Source: Bacillota bacterium (GTDB lineage: Bacteria > Bacillota > Desulfitobacteriia > Desulfitobacteriales > JAJXUE01). From it: a stretch of 63,198 bases of DNA. Where the stretch lies: contig JAJXUE010000012.1 of assembly GCA_021783135.1 (NCBI GenBank), positions 1-63,198 of the forward strand, written 5' to 3'. The notes below the pieces were generated by a model, which did no database searches, was not told the origin of the DNA, and saw only the letters and a list, made by a program, of their open reading frames with translations. Positions 31,348-40,979 of this stretch are shown in pieces. The translations under genes and the position numbers were made by a program. Within the stretch, counting starts at the first letter, position 1, and each line of letters starts with the position of its first letter.

Positions 31348-32460
31348 TTATGGTGCCGCAAAACCGGCATACCGCACTAGGGCGGCGATGCCCCCAACTT
31401 CTTCTAGTTCAGGTATGGAATCAGCAAAGTGGAATTCTGCACCGGATTTAAGCAGCATATCCAGTATCTCGTTAATTACACTAACCTTAAAAAGCAATGT
31501 CGAGCCACAAGCGGTGCAGGCCCCAACTTCCCCCTTGTTCAAGGTGTGGCAGCTTTGACAACGTTTGATCTGGGGATGGAAGGCACGACTGACAACCATT
31601 TTTTCTACACGCTCCTCCTGCGCAGCCTGAAGCACGTCATCAAGCCCTACAACAGCCAGTCCGCCCCTAAGGTATTCTGCTCGTATGTGCTCCCAGTAAT
31701 CCTGTTGGAAATGGAGCTCTTCATCGCTTAATAAGGTCATAATGTCATGGTTGACCGAGCCTTCCCCTTTACTTAAATCCAAATTTTTTTCAATAAGCTT
31801 ATTTTGCAAATCTTTAGGCATATTTTGATGTACGATATTGAGTATTTCCTTGCTGCCGACAAGCAGTATATGCCTGTATTTATCATCCCTGTCAAGCTTT
31901 AATAGCGCGTCGGTAATTTCACGCGCATAGTGTAACAATTGTTTGTCGCGGCGGCGCTCGTAGCGTTTCTGTGACCAACCGCCAACCTTGACGTGATTTT
32001 TTATGTTGCCTTTGATAACCTCTGCAGTACCAGTCACATTTGCAGAAACAAGGAAAATTCGTACTTTTTCATTATCAGCTACAACCACTGCTACATTTTC
32101 ATAGTCGTCATAAAGTTCTGCAAGGGGACGGATATAGGGGGAGGAATCTATCCTAATGACATCGTTAATTGGTTCAGGTAATGCAATAGCCTGAAAGAAG
32201 TTAATTGCCTGGCACGCCAAAATACAGAGCGAGCCAGTTTGCAATGGGTTTTTTTTGAGATATTCTGCAACTGTTTTGACGTTTGCATCGAAGTGTTCTA
32301 ACTCACCTTTATTAGCTTCAGTGCTTTTTAATACATGACGCAGCTTATCAAACTTTTTTTCTAGCTCAACTGCGGAATGTGGTCCGGACAAAAATATACT
32401 TAAAAAAGTTTGCTCTGGAGCTGTCAATTCTGCCAGCCTTTTTAAATCAAAATTTGACAT
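31348..32460 (-). CDS. Bacterial eRF1-like protein (archaeo-eukaryotic release factor family)
   Basis: 370 aa from ATG 32460 (GGAGG upstream; ATG 32475 overlaps that site). The arrangement resembles bacterial archaeo-eukaryotic release factor homologues: an N-terminal domain, a central Rossmann/RNase H-like domain (ENVAVVVADNEKVRIFLV, then KHVKVGGWSQKRYERRRDKQLLHYAREI, then HILLVGSKEI) and a C-terminal L7Ae-like part containing a zinc ribbon CQSCHTLNKGEVGACTACG. Relatives lie in ribosome rescue or hibernation contexts. The GGQ motif of true release factors is replaced by GGWSQ. Function in this organism is inferred from family. Confidence 0.7.
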   Translation of the reverse strand: MSNFDLKRLAELTAPEQTFLSIFLSGPHSAVELEKKFDKLRHVLKSTEANKGELEHFDANVKTVAEYLKKNPLQTGSLCILACQAINFFQAIALPEPINDVIRIDSSPYIRPLAELYDDYENVAVVVADNEKVRIFLVSANVTGTAEVIKGNIKNHVKVGGWSQKRYERRRDKQLLHYAREITDALLKLDRDDKYRHILLVGSKEILNIVHQNMPKDLQNKLIEKNLDLSKGEGSVNHDIMTLLSDEELHFQQDYWEHIRAEYLRGGLAVVGLDDVLQAAQEERVEKMVVSRAFHPQIKRCQSCHTLNKGEVGACTACGSTLLFKVSVINEILDMLLKSGAEFHFADSIPELEEVGGIAALVRYAGFAAP

Positions 32461-32660
32461 TAGTGTAACCTCCATGTAAAAAAGTTTTTAATCTACAATT
32501 CAATCCTAATACATTTTAATCCTAACACATTTCATTAGTAAAGCGTGGATAAAACAAACAGGCATATCGCAGTCTGTCCTTCAATAGATTATAACAAGGG
32601 TCATTCAGCTTATTTTTGCAAAGTAAATTGTCATATCTGTACCATCTTAGTTGCCCTGGG

Positions 32661-32753
32661 GTTGTCTAAAGGGAAACTGCCTAACAGGTGAAGCGCGGTT
32701 TTCGCGCTTGTCCTCTTAGTGCAGTTCCTTTAGATATTGCGCAATATCTAAAG
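32661..32753 (+). promoter_or_regulatory. Structured leader RNA with mutually exclusive hairpins (candidate riboswitch)
   Basis: CTAAAGGGAAACTGC (32666-32680) can pair with GCAGTTCCTTTAG (32721-32733), enclosing the hairpin AAGCGCG / CGCGCTT (32691-32708). The 3' half of that stem also forms part of a perfect 26-bp palindrome (CTTTAGATATTGC / GCAATATCTAAAG, 32728-32753). The two folds exclude each other. It lies about 80 bp upstream of a large surface-protein gene. Not a recognised class. Confidence 0.5.
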
Positions 32754-32832
32754 CGGTAAAGGGGGGTGAGGTGGAGCGAATGAAGTTGGTGAAGGGCAAA
32801 ATAGAATTAGAAAGTGAGGAGAAGAGAAACTG

Positions 32833-35800
32833 ATGAACCGAAAACGCAAGAGCAGAATTGCTGTGTTAGCAATCGTGTGTATTTTCTTGACAATGCTTCC
32901 GGCACAGCTATTTGCCCAAAGTACCCAAGACACCACGGCAGGGTCTCGGCTTGGTGGTATTGACCGCTATGAAACTGCCGCCTTAGTAGCCCAAAATGGT
33001 TGGACCAAATCTGATTATGCGATTCTTTCTGCGGGTATGAACCCAAATCTGGTAGACGCTTTAACTGCAGCTCCGCTAGCTAAAAAGCTCGCTGCGCCGA
33101 TTTTATTAACCCAAGGCGATACTTTAAACAGTTTCGCGGAGGCAGAGTTAACAAGATTAGGCGTGAAAACTGTATATGTAACAAGCGGTATTGGAACTAT
33201 CACTGCGAATGTATTAAGCAGATTGGCTGCATTGGGGATTCAGTATGAAGTATTAGGCGGCGCCAACAGATTTGAGACTTCGGTCAATATTGCTACGAAG
33301 ATGGATACAGCCGATAAAATCGTTGTTGCTACTGCCTATACAAATGCTGATGCGCTTTCCGTATCTGCTATCGCTGCCGCTAAAGGTATGCCGATTTTAC
33401 TTTCGCCCGTTGATGGTTTACCACAAAGTGTGACTGATTACCTGAACAGCATTAAAGCTAAAATTAAAGAATCCTATGTAGTCGGCGGAGTTGGCGTGTT
33501 AAGCAATGCTGTGCAAGCAGCGCTTCCGAATGCCACTCGTGCTTGGGGACCGGACCGGTACGCCACAAACGTGCAAGTTTTGAAAGCTTTTGATTCTGAC
33601 TTGAAATATGATCGTGTCTACGTGGCCAACGGCACAGATAATCATTTAGTTGATGCTCTGGTGGTTTCCTCCTTAGCGGCTAAAACCAATTCCCCAATCG
33701 TCCTGGTGGCGGACACCTTGCCGACAGATACCTCAGCCTACTTGGCAACTAAAGTTAACCAAGAAACTACTGCTGCAGCTCTGGGCGGACCAACAGTTGT
33801 AACTGATGGCATAATGAACCAAGTCAACGCGCTGGTCGCAGCTCTTCCGACCTGGGGAGTCAGCCTTGCCGCTGAAAAAGCGTCCTTAAAGGCAGACGGG
33901 AAAGATAGCACAATTGTTAAGTTCCTGGTTAAAGACTATAAAGGAAACCTCCTCAATAACGTTAAAGGTGAGGTTGAGTTTAGCACAACCTTTGGCAATG
34001 TGGCTAAACAACGCGTAGCCCTCCAAAATGGTGTTGCGTCAGTCATGCTAACTTCCGAGTATCTGCCTACACCTGCGGTTGCCAATGTTACAGGTAAGAT
34101 TGTCGACTCTGATATCCAAGCCAATATAGGTCTGACTGCTACCACAAGCGTAGCTATGGGTATGGATTTTACGCCTGTAACCAAACCTGTCTTGTCTGCG
34201 GCAGAAAGCAATCAGGCTGATCGACTGACAGCCTATTTCAATCAACCGGTAGATATCAAGTACTTCCTGGATGCTAATGGCGGCTTTAATTCCGGGATTA
34301 AATTTGAGGTATTTACCCAAGCCTTAGGCAAGTGTTATCCGGTTGATGTGGTTGGTGCTATGCCTGTAACCGGAGAAAGTCGTGCGCTAACCCTAATATT
34401 GCGCACTCCCTTAATCGATAACGATAATGTGTCGGTTAAACTCACTGATAGCACCGGTGATGGAGTGCTAGCCAGTAAAGCACCGCTATTTACCTTGACG
34501 GATGCTCGTCCGCCGGCCATGATTGATGCCCAAGCCGGTACTGACATGCGAACGGTCAACATCTATTTTTCTGAAGCCGTTGACCCCCTAAGCGCAAGAA
34601 CCTTCAAAAATTGGAGCATTGATGGTGTAAAACTTGACCCCAGTAAGTACAGCATTTCAGTTGGCGGTTTTACTCCCAGTGCCACCGGTGGAGTTGACCA
34701 GCGTAATGTAGTTACGCTACAGAAGAAGATCACCGGTGAAGTCTATGAAGATCCTTTCTGGAAGGGTGCCTGGTTCAACGCCGGCAAGCACTCGGTTCAG
34801 GGCAGTCAAGTAGGTGATTGGGCTTATCAGACCGATCCTCACAATATTGCTGCTACACAAATTTTTGACTTCACGGTCAAAGCTGATCCCACCATACCTG
34901 TAGCAACGATTAGTGAACAATCGCCGGAACAGTGGCTGGTTCAATTTAATGTTCCGGTATTGCAAGATGCGGCTATGGCAGCCAATGCATTTAAACTGCA
35001 AGTGCTGGATGCTGCAACTAATCACTGGCAGGATGTAAACGCTGAATTTACGGCTGATAAGACCAATCTCGCTGGGTTTAAAGTGCTGGTCACAGAAATG
35101 GATAACAACAAGTTCCTGCTGGAATTAACTCAGGACTGGACCACTTATTATGATGCCTTAGGCCAAAACACCAAGGATTATTACAGCAATAAGTACCGCG
35201 TGATAGTGAATGACCATGCCTTCCGCAATCCGGCCAACGGCCTGGTGAGCGATGCGCAAGCCCTCGGCTTGGAAGATGCTGTCATGCAGTCCATTGACGT
35301 AACATCTCCCACCATTGCCTCAATTGAAGAAGTTACCCCTGGGTATCTGTACACGGTAGTAATGTCTGAGCCTGTTAAGCTACGTACAGCTGACAACGAG
35401 CAAGGCTTCAATGATGAAGGGCTTACCCCTGGTAGGCAGCAAGATGATGGCTTGCCCGTGAGTATGGCGCAGTTTGTTAACGGTACAACGACAATCGCTG
35501 CTACAATGTCTATGGCTAATTCCGGGACCTATGATAACGCGATTATCGTTAAGCCGGCAGAGCCTCTCGGCGATGGTACCTGGAAGCTTGTGGTCAAGGC
35601 AGTTTCGGACGATGTAGGCAACACCTCTGCGACTGTTACTAAGGATTTCACAGTAAGCATACCTAAAGAGTTCAAGGTTGCCTTCGCCTTTGCCAGCATC
35701 GACAGAGGCCTCAAAGTGCAAAGTCTTGATTTGTGGGATGGGGATCTTCAAAATGACTATATCTACGTCAAATTTACCAGACCGATTGCGATCACAGGCG

Positions 35801-36117
35801 GCGAGGCTAACGTGCTGAATACTGCTAACTACACCTTAAACGGTGTTGCTCTGCCAGACGGCTCGGAAATATTCGCCGATATTCAACGCTATGACAACAA
35901 CGACGATGTAGTGGATTCCATTACTATTCGTATCCCACAAGGAGCTAACGCTTTGTTGAAAACCATCACTGGCGCAGAGTTTAACTCACCTAACGTATTA
36001 AAACTGGCACCTTCCTTGACTGCAAGTGATGGCCAGCAAATTAGCGGCAGCTTAGAACTTAGATTACCTTACAACATTAAAAACGGTACCAGATTGGGAG
36101 TAAACACAAACTCTTAA
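32833..36117 (+). CDS. Surface protein with three cell-wall-binding (CWB2) repeats
   Basis: 1094 aa with a signal peptide (KSRIAVLAIVCIFLTMLPAQLFA). Three tandem CWB2 repeats occupy about residues 35-330, each opening with an R-x-x-x-A motif (GGIDRYETAALVA, GGANRFETSVNIA, GPDRYATNVQVL) and containing a V-V-G-G or similar turn. These bind anionic wall polymers and anchor S-layer-like proteins non-covalently. The remaining 750 residues look like several beta-sandwich (bacterial Ig/invasin-like) domains (DYKGNLLNNVKGEVEFSTT; PPAMIDAQAGTDMRTVNIYFSEAV). Preceded by a structured leader, so expression may be switched. Confidence 0.88.
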   Translation: MNRKRKSRIAVLAIVCIFLTMLPAQLFAQSTQDTTAGSRLGGIDRYETAALVAQNGWTKSDYAILSAGMNPNLVDALTAAPLAKKLAAPILLTQGDTLNSFAEAELTRLGVKTVYVTSGIGTITANVLSRLAALGIQYEVLGGANRFETSVNIATKMDTADKIVVATAYTNADALSVSAIAAAKGMPILLSPVDGLPQSVTDYLNSIKAKIKESYVVGGVGVLSNAVQAALPNATRAWGPDRYATNVQVLKAFDSDLKYDRVYVANGTDNHLVDALVVSSLAAKTNSPIVLVADTLPTDTSAYLATKVNQETTAAALGGPTVVTDGIMNQVNALVAALPTWGVSLAAEKASLKADGKDSTIVKFLVKDYKGNLLNNVKGEVEFSTTFGNVAKQRVALQNGVASVMLTSEYLPTPAVANVTGKIVDSDIQANIGLTATTSVAMGMDFTPVTKPVLSAAESNQADRLTAYFNQPVDIKYFLDANGGFNSGIKFEVFTQALGKCYPVDVVGAMPVTGESRALTLILRTPLIDNDNVSVKLTDSTGDGVLASKAPLFTLTDARPPAMIDAQAGTDMRTVNIYFSEAVDPLSARTFKNWSIDGVKLDPSKYSISVGGFTPSATGGVDQRNVVTLQKKITGEVYEDPFWKGAWFNAGKHSVQGSQVGDWAYQTDPHNIAATQIFDFTVKADPTIPVATISEQSPEQWLVQFNVPVLQDAAMAANAFKLQVLDAATNHWQDVNAEFTADKTNLAGFKVLVTEMDNNKFLLELTQDWTTYYDALGQNTKDYYSNKYRVIVNDHAFRNPANGLVSDAQALGLEDAVMQSIDVTSPTIASIEEVTPGYLYTVVMSEPVKLRTADNEQGFNDEGLTPGRQQDDGLPVSMAQFVNGTTTIAATMSMANSGTYDNAIIVKPAEPLGDGTWKLVVKAVSDDVGNTSATVTKDFTVSIPKEFKVAFAFASIDRGLKVQSLDLWDGDLQNDYIYVKFTRPIAITGGEANVLNTANYTLNGVALPDGSEIFADIQRYDNNDDVVDSITIRIPQGANALLKTITGAEFNSPNVLKLAPSLTASDGQQISGSLELRLPYNIKNGTRLGVNTNS

Positions 36118-36140
36118 TTGGTAACCCGTATAGGCAGAAA

Positions 36141-36168
36141 AAATGGCCCGAGAAATCGGGCCATTTTC
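36141..36168 (+). terminator. Rho-independent terminator
   Basis: AAATGGCCCG, loop AGAAAT, CGGGCCATTTT: ends the surface-protein transcript. Confidence 0.88.
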
Positions 36169-36267
36169 ATCTGTACAGACGGTTGCGAGGAAATTTTAAA
36201 TTAGTTATCACAATGAGAAAATGATATAATAAATTTTGGATAATGTGAAGTAAGAGGTGAATTGGGC

Positions 36268-37230
36268 ATGAATTATGACAACAATTCGCAGGGCGAATTA
36301 GCAACCTTTGCTGGAGGATGTTTTTGGTGTATGGTTGCCCCATTCGAGAGCCTGGACGGGGTTCTGCAAGTAGTATCAGGGTATACCGGCGGGAAAAAAG
36401 AAAATCCTTGTTATAAGGAAGTATGTTCTGATACCACTGGACACTTTGAAGCGGTGCAAATTACCTTTGATCCTACGCGTATAGCGTATGCCACATTATT
36501 GGATATTTTTTGGCGGCAGATCGACCCGACGGATCCCGACGGTCAGTTCCATGATCGCGGCAGCTCTTACAAAACAGCCATTTTTTATCATGATGCGAAA
36601 CAACGCCAAGCGGCAGAAGCATCAAAGGCAGCCTTGGCTGCAACTGGTAAGTTTAGCAAACCCCTTACAACACAAATATTGCCGGCTAAGACTTTTTATC
36701 CGGCTGAAGAATATCATCAAGATTATCATAAAAAAAACAATTTTCGCTATTCGCTCTATCGTCAGGGTTCTGGTCGGGATATATTTATTAAACAGCATTG
36801 GCCTAACGTTAGTGCGAGTATGACGGAAAAACTCACAGGAATGCAGTATCATGTGACACAAGAAAAGGGCACCGAACCGGCATTTGAGAATGAGTACTGG
36901 AATAACAAACGTGACGGTATTTATGTGGATATTGTGTCAGGGGAACCGTTGTTTAGCTCACGCGACAAGTTTGACAGTGGCTGCGGTTGGCCTAGTTTCA
37001 CCCAACCGATTGTTGCCGATAATGTCAAAGAAGCGACCGATCTCAGCCACAATATGAACCGGATAGAGGTGCGTAGCAAAAGCGCTGACTCACATTTAGG
37101 CCATGTATTCCCGGATGGTCCGGGGCCTAAAAAATTGCGTTATTGCATCAACTCTGCTTCTTTGCGCTTCATCCCTAAAGAGGACCTGGTGCGTGAAGGA
37201 TACGGCAATTTCCTGTCGTTATTTGTGTAA
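36268..37230 (+). CDS. msrAB: Peptide methionine sulfoxide reductase MsrA-MsrB fusion
   Basis: 320 aa from ATG 36268 (AGAGGTG upstream). The MsrA domain comes first, with catalytic Cys18 in AGGCFWC and the GDHAEA-like [12 protein letters not shown] and [14 protein letters not shown] segments. The MsrB domain (about 185-315) has SGCGWPSF and [12 protein letters not shown], and ends with [13 protein letters not shown], containing the resolving and catalytic Cys region. It repairs both S- and R-methionine sulfoxide. No signal peptide, so cytoplasmic. Single-gene unit. Confidence 0.95.
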   Translation: MNYDNNSQGELATFAGGCFWCMVAPFESLDGVLQVVSGYTGGKKENPCYKEVCSDTTGHFEAVQITFDPTRIAYATLLDIFWRQIDPTDPDGQFHDRGSSYKTAIFYHDAKQRQAAEASKAALAATGKFSKPLTTQILPAKTFYPAEEYHQDYHKKNNFRYSLYRQGSGRDIFIKQHWPNVSASMTEKLTGMQYHVTQEKGTEPAFENEYWNNKRDGIYVDIVSGEPLFSSRDKFDSGCGWPSFTQPIVADNVKEATDLSHNMNRIEVRSKSADSHLGHVFPDGPGPKKLRYCINSASLRFIPKEDLVREGYGNFLSLFV

Positions 37231-37365
37231 GTAACTTAAAATCCTGTGCCTGGAACTTGGGACTATTTTTATCAGGGTAGGTGAAGTTTGCATAGTTTTC
37301 TGGTGCATCAGCCCTTGTTTAGTGTATAATTAAATTTAATCTAGTATCATACAGCGGAGGGTACG

Positions 37366-37878
37366 ATGTTTACGTTTTTACGGCCAAGTGTATGCGTCTC
37401 TTCTTTGGACAGCATCTTACCGCAAGACTTATTGAGAGAAAACATTAAGGGATTGATTATTGACCTGGATAATACTATGGCCCCGTGGAATGTACTTGAG
37501 GTTGGTGCTAATGTAGCTGATTGGTTCGAGCTTTTGACACAGCATGGTATCAGTGCATGTGTGGTTTCAAATAATGGTGAGCAAAGAGTGGCCGCTGTGG
37601 CTAATGCGCTAAACATACCTTTTATTTATAAGGCATCCAAGCCTCACCGGCGGGCCTTTCGGCAAGCAATGGCGATAATGGGTACGGAGTTACATAATAC
37701 CGCGGTAATTGGCGATCAATTGTTTACTGATGTGTTGGGTGGCAACCGGTTGGGTTTGCGGACTTTTTTGGTCCTCCCCATCAGCGAACGAGAATGGATC
37801 GGTACCAAATTGATGCGCTTGGCTGAGCGTGCTGTTATTTGGTCGCTTAACCGCTTGGAAGGAACCAAGGTGCGCTAA
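37366..37878 (+). CDS. yqeG: YqeG family HAD-type phosphatase
   Basis: 170 aa. HAD motif I is IIDLDNTMAPW (nucleophile Asp followed by Asp), motif II is VVSNN, motif III is KASKPHRRAF and motif IV is VIGDQLFTDVLGGNRLG: the complete type IIIA phosphatase set. GGAGGG precedes ATG 37366. In many Firmicutes yqeG lies directly upstream of aroE, as here, though a terminator separates the two in this genome. Physiological substrate uncertain (phosphatidylglycerophosphate has been proposed for relatives). Confidence 0.9.
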   Translation: MFTFLRPSVCVSSLDSILPQDLLRENIKGLIIDLDNTMAPWNVLEVGANVADWFELLTQHGISACVVSNNGEQRVAAVANALNIPFIYKASKPHRRAFRQAMAIMGTELHNTAVIGDQLFTDVLGGNRLGLRTFLVLPISEREWIGTKLMRLAERAVIWSLNRLEGTKVR

Positions 37879-37898
37879 TAAAGACTTTGGAACATAAT

Positions 37899-37926
37899 GA
37901 CAGTCTGTGATGACTGTCTTTTGTTT
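37899..37926 (+). terminator. Terminator between yqeG and aroE
   Basis: GACAGTC, loop, GACTGTC, then TTTT-GTTT. Confidence 0.75.
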
Positions 37927-37958
37927 AATTTTAACCATATACGGGGGGTGAAATAACG

Positions 37959-38825
37959 GTGCGAATTAGCGCCAAAAGTAAACTGCTGGGGGTTACAGGT
38001 TATCCTATTGAGCATTCTTTGTCACCGCTTATGCATAATGCTGCGCTGGAATTTCTCGGCTTGGATTATTGTTATCTGCCTTTGCCTTTAAGGCCGGAAG
38101 ATTTGGCCAAAGGTATTGCCGGTTTAAAGGTGCTTGGGTTTAAGGGCTTCAATATAACTATTCCTCATAAGGAAGCCATCATCGCCCTACTGGATGAGCT
38201 TGATGTCAGCGCGGCTAGGGTTGGTGCGGTCAATACTGTCGTCAGGCAAGCAGGCAAATTTATCGGGTTTAATACTGATGGGGGAGGCTTTTTACGATCA
38301 ATTCGGGAATTATGGCAGTATGAACCTAACGGGCAACAGGTAGTGCTGTTGGGGGCAGGCGGCGCGGCTAAAGCGGTAGCCACAGCTTTAGCCGCTGAGG
38401 GTGTTGTAGGTATGACCATAGCGAACCGTGATGTAGCGCGGGCCGCAAGGCTATGTGAACAGTTGCAGAAAAACTTTACCTGCCGTGCCCGGGCGGTGCA
38501 CTTGCTTGATCCGGAACTAGATCAAGCGTTAGCGCAAAGTTCGCTGGTGGTGCAGACTACTCCGGCCGGCATGTTCCCCGAACTTACAGCAAAACCCTGT
38601 ATTGATACACACCGCCTTTTGTCTCATAACCTGGTGTATGATCTTATCTTTAATCCGTCCGAAACTCAATTTTTGGCTGGGGCTCGCCAACAGGGTTGTC
38701 GTACCGCTAATGGCTTGGGAATGTTGTTGCACCAAGGTGCGATGGCTCTGGAACTTTGGACAGGCTTACCCGCCCCACTCGATGTTATGCGAGGAGCGCT
38801 GCAAGATCGCTTAATAACGTTATGA
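37959..38825 (+). CDS. aroE: Shikimate 5-dehydrogenase
   Basis: 288 aa, GTG start at 37959 with GGGGGTG upstream. NADPH-dependent reduction of 3-dehydroshikimate. The substrate motif GYPIEHSLSPLMHNAALE, catalytic Lys in FNITIPHKE, AVNTVVRQ, the Rossmann motif GAGGAAKAVATAL and NGLGMLLHQGA are all present. Its stop overlaps the start of a prepilin-like gene (ATGA), showing translational coupling between aromatic biosynthesis and a pilin gene. Confidence 0.95.
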   Translation: MRISAKSKLLGVTGYPIEHSLSPLMHNAALEFLGLDYCYLPLPLRPEDLAKGIAGLKVLGFKGFNITIPHKEAIIALLDELDVSAARVGAVNTVVRQAGKFIGFNTDGGGFLRSIRELWQYEPNGQQVVLLGAGGAAKAVATALAAEGVVGMTIANRDVARAARLCEQLQKNFTCRARAVHLLDPELDQALAQSSLVVQTTPAGMFPELTAKPCIDTHRLLSHNLVYDLIFNPSETQFLAGARQQGCRTANGLGMLLHQGAMALELWTGLPAPLDVMRGALQDRLITL

Positions 38826-39268
38826 AAAGGATGGCGCTAAGGAGCAAAGGAGAAAGCGGCACTAGTCTGCTTGAAGTTTTGCTGGTACTTGTGTTGGTTT
38901 CTGTGCTGGGTGGCATTGCCTTTTCTCTCGGGACAGCAACATTGGATGACTATCGTTTAGACCGCAATGCCCGGCTTTTGCTCTCGGATTTACGTGAAAG
39001 CCGCGAAAAAGCAATCGCGGAAAACGTCTGGCAGGAAATTAAGGTATACCCCAGCGTCAATATGTATAGGTTGTTGTCGGCAGGACAAAGAGTCCGAGAT
39101 CTGACCTTAGCAACGGGCATTCGCTTTGTCAGTGGACCAATGGACTTTTATTTTGATCCCAGAGGTATCCCCAGTCAGGGTGAAACTATTATTTTGGCCA
39201 ACCAGCGGGGACGAAGCCTTAGGATTATTTTGGCTCCGGTAACGGGCCGGTTACGTATATCACCATAG
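38822..39268 (+). CDS. Prepilin/pseudopilin-like protein (GspH/FimT type)
   Basis: 148 aa from ATG 38822, overlapping the aroE stop by 4 bp. GESGTSLLEVLLVLVLVSVLGGIAFSL is a class III prepilin N-terminus: Glu five residues into the hydrophobic stretch, cleaved after Gly. The C-terminal globular part resembles GspH/FimT minor pilins (RLLLSDLRESREKAIAENV). It would be processed by the prepilin peptidase encoded at 48842. Inserted between aroE and aroC. Confidence 0.8.
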   Translation: MKRMALRSKGESGTSLLEVLLVLVLVSVLGGIAFSLGTATLDDYRLDRNARLLLSDLRESREKAIAENVWQEIKVYPSVNMYRLLSAGQRVRDLTLATGIRFVSGPMDFYFDPRGIPSQGETIILANQRGRSLRIILAPVTGRLRISP

Positions 39269-39285
39269 AAAAGGACGGAATATAC

Positions 39286-40443
39286 ATGCGTTTTTTAACT
39301 TCAGGTGAATCTCACGGCTCGGCGCTCGCGGCAATTATTGAAGGAGTGCCTGCAGGTTTAGAACTTACAGCAACGGCGATTAACGAGCAACTGCAGAGGC
39401 GGCAGCAAGGGTATGGTCGAGGCGGCCGCATGCAAATTGAACAGGATCAGGTAAAAATTATCTCTGGTGTACGAGGTGGGCTTACTTTGGGCAGCCCTGT
39501 TACGTTTCTGGTTGAAAACAGGGATTGGCCGAACTGGGAACGCTATATGGCGCCGGGCACGGAGGCTGATCTAACGCAACGTACGGTTACTGTTCCTCGA
39601 CCAGGACATGCGGATTTGCCCGGGGCCTTGAAATATCACCAGACAGATATGCGCAATATTTTAGAGCGAGCCAGTGCGCGCGAAACAACTATGCGTGTGG
39701 CAGTGGGGGCTTTAGCGCGTGCCCTGCTGACCCTGCTGGGTGTTGAGGTATGGGGACATGTGCTGGAGATCGGGAGTGCTGTCAGTGATTCCGGATTGCC
39801 TATGGATGTCGCCTTTCGGGAGCGGGTCGCGGCTTCGCCTGTCGCCTGTGGCGACCCCGACGCGGCTTTAAGGATGATGGCAGCCATTGATGCAGCTAAG
39901 AGCAAAGGGGAATCGCTGGGTGGAATTTTTACAATAGTCGTGGACGGATTGCCGCAGGGACTGGGTAGTCATGTACAGTGGGACCGCAAGCTGGACGGGA
40001 GACTGGCGCAGGCCTTGGTAAGTATCCAAGCCATAAAGGGTGTTGAATTCGGTTTGGGGTTTCGAGCGGGCGCTTTGCCGGGATCGCAAGTTCATGATGA
40101 AATCGCGTATACACAATCCAAAGGGTATTACCATCTGAGTAACCGTGCGGGTGGTATCGAGGGCGGCATGAGTAATGGCGAGCCGATTGTGCTTCGGGCG
40201 GCAATGAAACCTATTCCGACTCTTTATGCACCACTTGTCAGTGTTGACATGCAGGATAAAACAGAGGTTAAAGCCTCGGTGGAACGCTCTGATACGTGTG
40301 CAGTGCCGGCGGCAATGGTGGTAGCTGAGGCGGCGGTGGCATGGGAAGTAGCGTGCGCTTATCTTGACAAATTTCCCGCCGACCATGTGGACGAGCTTGT
40401 GGCTGCGGTGAATAATTATAAGGAGTATGTGAAGGGACGATGA
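39286..40443 (+). CDS. aroC: Chorismate synthase
   Basis: 385 aa. FMN-dependent conversion of EPSP to chorismate. Signatures: MRFLTSGESHGSALAAIIEGVPAGL, RRQQGYGRGGRMQIE, RPGHADLPGALKYHQTDMRNILERASARETT, and GGIEGGMSNGEPIVLRAAMKPIPTL. Full length. The ATG overlaps none of the upstream pilin gene (17-bp gap), and the stop overlaps aroK by 4 bp. Shikimate operon member. Confidence 0.97.
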   Translation: MRFLTSGESHGSALAAIIEGVPAGLELTATAINEQLQRRQQGYGRGGRMQIEQDQVKIISGVRGGLTLGSPVTFLVENRDWPNWERYMAPGTEADLTQRTVTVPRPGHADLPGALKYHQTDMRNILERASARETTMRVAVGALARALLTLLGVEVWGHVLEIGSAVSDSGLPMDVAFRERVAASPVACGDPDAALRMMAAIDAAKSKGESLGGIFTIVVDGLPQGLGSHVQWDRKLDGRLAQALVSIQAIKGVEFGLGFRAGALPGSQVHDEIAYTQSKGYYHLSNRAGGIEGGMSNGEPIVLRAAMKPIPTLYAPLVSVDMQDKTEVKASVERSDTCAVPAAMVVAEAAVAWEVACAYLDKFPADHVDELVAAVNNYKEYVKGR

Positions 40444-40979
40444 GAGAGCTTAGCGGGCTAAGCAATATTGTGCTTATCGGTTTCATGGGTACGGGTAAAA
40501 CCAGTATAGGACGCCGAGTGGCCCAAATTTTGGCCTTAAACTTTGTCGATTCCGATGCGGAAATCGAAGCGGTCATGGATATGAGTGTGAGTGATATTTT
40601 TGCTAAGTATGGTGAAGTTAGGTTTCGCTCGGAAGAAAATCTAATCATTCAGAAGTTGTCACGCCTCAAGCGAACTGTAATTGCTACCGGGGGTGGGGCG
40701 GTACTTAATCCCGCCAACCTAGGTGCTCTACAGGCATGCGGTATTGTGATTACGTTGTCGGCGTCCGCTGAAGTCATTGACCAGCGTACTGCACGCAAAG
40801 GGAGCAGGCCATTGCTGAAAAACTCATTGGCTTCTATCAATGAGATGATGGCAATGAGGGAGTATGCCTATCGTCAAGGGGATTACAGTATTGATACCAC
40901 TGCATTAACAGTAGAGGAAGTAGTCGATGAACTAGTGCAGCTGTTGGAGGAGATAGGCTATGACAAAGGTCAGGGTTAA
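40440..40979 (+). CDS. aroK: Shikimate kinase
   Basis: 179 aa. P-loop GFMGTGKTSIGRRVA at about 14-28, DSDAEIE for shikimate and magnesium binding, the ATGGGAVL motif near 78-86, and a lid region RPLL. It phosphorylates shikimate at the 3-hydroxyl. The start ATG overlaps the aroC stop (ATGA) and its 3' end overlaps aroB by 20 bp, so the three genes are tightly coupled. Confidence 0.95.
   Translation: MRELSGLSNIVLIGFMGTGKTSIGRRVAQILALNFVDSDAEIEAVMDMSVSDIFAKYGEVRFRSEENLIIQKLSRLKRTVIATGGGAVLNPANLGALQACGIVITLSASAEVIDQRTARKGSRPLLKNSLASINEMMAMREYAYRQGDYSIDTTALTVEEVVDELVQLLEEIGYDKGQG

Noticed and set aside
39636-40386. Long minus-strand frames opposite aroC
   Set aside because: Antisense shadows within a strongly conserved gene; none has a start signal.
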